Below, one piece after another: positions 63,391 through 64,000 of a stretch of DNA of 64,000 bases (the first letter of the stretch is position 1; each line of letters begins with the position of its first letter). Origin of the DNA: Pachyseris speciosa (Eukaryota; Cnidaria; Anthozoa; Scleractinia; Pachyseridae); NCBI GenBank assembly GCA_016490735.1, contig JAEMWC010000190.1, positions 547,501 to 611,500 on the forward strand, given 5' to 3'. The notes under the pieces were generated by a model. That model was not told where the DNA came from. It worked only from the letters and a program-made list of their open reading frames with translations, and searched no databases. A program made the position numbers and the translations under genes.

Positions 63391-64000
63391 TACGATTTGC
63401 ATGGGCAAGCGGAGAAGGCGCAGTGTATTTTATGGAATACGAAATAATCGCCTGACTTTATGATGAGACATTTTAAAAGAACATGGTTCTAAGTAATAGA
63501 TTTACAAGATCCAACCTCGATTTCTGTTTACTCGAAATCGCTTAAAAAGGATATTAGCCTGACAAGTAATCTTGGTTAAGAACATCACATTTCCAAGGCG
63601 GAAAGACTGACAGTCCCGAGACGCTAATTTTGAAACAGTCATTTAAAATTTACAGCCATCTTCAATTTTGAACGTGCGAAAGGTTAAAATAGCAAGACCG
63701 GGTGAAGTATGAAATTCAAGTATCTTCTCACCACTGTGCATGGAAAACGCTCTAGTTTGCTATGATTTTATTTTGCTGGAATAGAAAGGTTTCCATGGTA
63801 GCCAAGTTTTATGTTCCGAAACAATGTTAAATTAAATATGCTTTATTTTGAATTCGCGGTTTCACTATCTTCAGCAAGTTGAAGGCTTCTCTTTTGTGCC
63901 TGCACTTTGGTCTTCTCTGCTTACCCCGAGGACATGGATTATCTATGCCAGTAAATTCGTACACGACTCATCCGCCAACTGCTAAGATGCCAAAACTCAC
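63391..64000. other. Upstream flank of gene B
   Basis: Matches 14470-14637, 15033-15085 and then 28010-28400. No gene seen before the window edge. Confidence 0.5.

Larger units (their letters stand above)
52060..64000. repeat. Segmental duplication copy B
   Basis: Counterpart of 1-15085 plus 28010-28400. It carries exons 1-4 of gene B and its upstream region, and runs off the right edge. Copy B goes straight from sequence matching 15085 to sequence matching 28010 at about 63625, so it lacks the 13-kb block of copy A. Confidence 0.85.

Overview
The window is animal nuclear DNA, most likely from an anthozoan, probably a stony coral. It is AT-rich, its exons are small and widely spaced with GT-AG introns, it has many microsatellites, and it is packed with short inverted-repeat transposons, tRNA-derived SINEs and non-LTR reverse transcriptase remnants. 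There are no operons or bacterial signals. The host genes recovered have the VWA/thrombospondin-type-1 (TSP1) architecture of coral extracellular-matrix adhesion proteins such as coadhesin. The coral assignment is an inference from this gene type and repeat content.

Main result: two head-to-tail copies of one minus-strand gene. Gene B is complete. Reading splice sites by hand gives 11 coding exons from 57950 down to 38409, with phases that match at every junction. They encode a 791-residue secreted protein: signal peptide, VWA1, TSP1, TSP1, VWA2, TSP1, VWA3, stop, then a polyadenylation signal. Gene A (11541 down to the left edge) shows the same signal-peptide exon, the same 15-nt microexon, the VWA1 exon, and the first 28 bases of exon 4 before the window ends. 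The two copies lie in a segmental duplication: about 1-15085 plus 28010-28400 corresponds to about 52060-64000.

Because the copies can be compared, many transposon insertions have a matching empty or filled site in the other copy. Copy A gained a 5'-truncated reverse transcriptase element (277-1493), several MITEs, about 5 kb around 3210-8225 (a Crypton-like fragment, a CR1/Jockey-like element with an intact reverse transcriptase ORF, a foldback), and about 13 kb at 15086-28010. That 13-kb block holds a THAP/YqaJ ISL2EU-like transposon with nested insertions and a TIR element encoding a retroviral-type integrase. Copy B gained SINEs, a 172-bp TIR element, a TTAA-flanked 1.6-kb element carrying a nested MITE, and a 1.3-kb block near 61350-62650.

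Between the two gene copies (28.4-38.3 kb) there is no recognisable host gene, only repeats, including a roughly 480-bp unit repeated three times (30484-31905). The introns of gene B are loaded with foldback elements. One SINE landed on the exon-7 splice donor, so that its 12-bp target-site duplication now carries a second copy of the donor. All coordinates and splice sites were read by eye. No alignment or database search was run.
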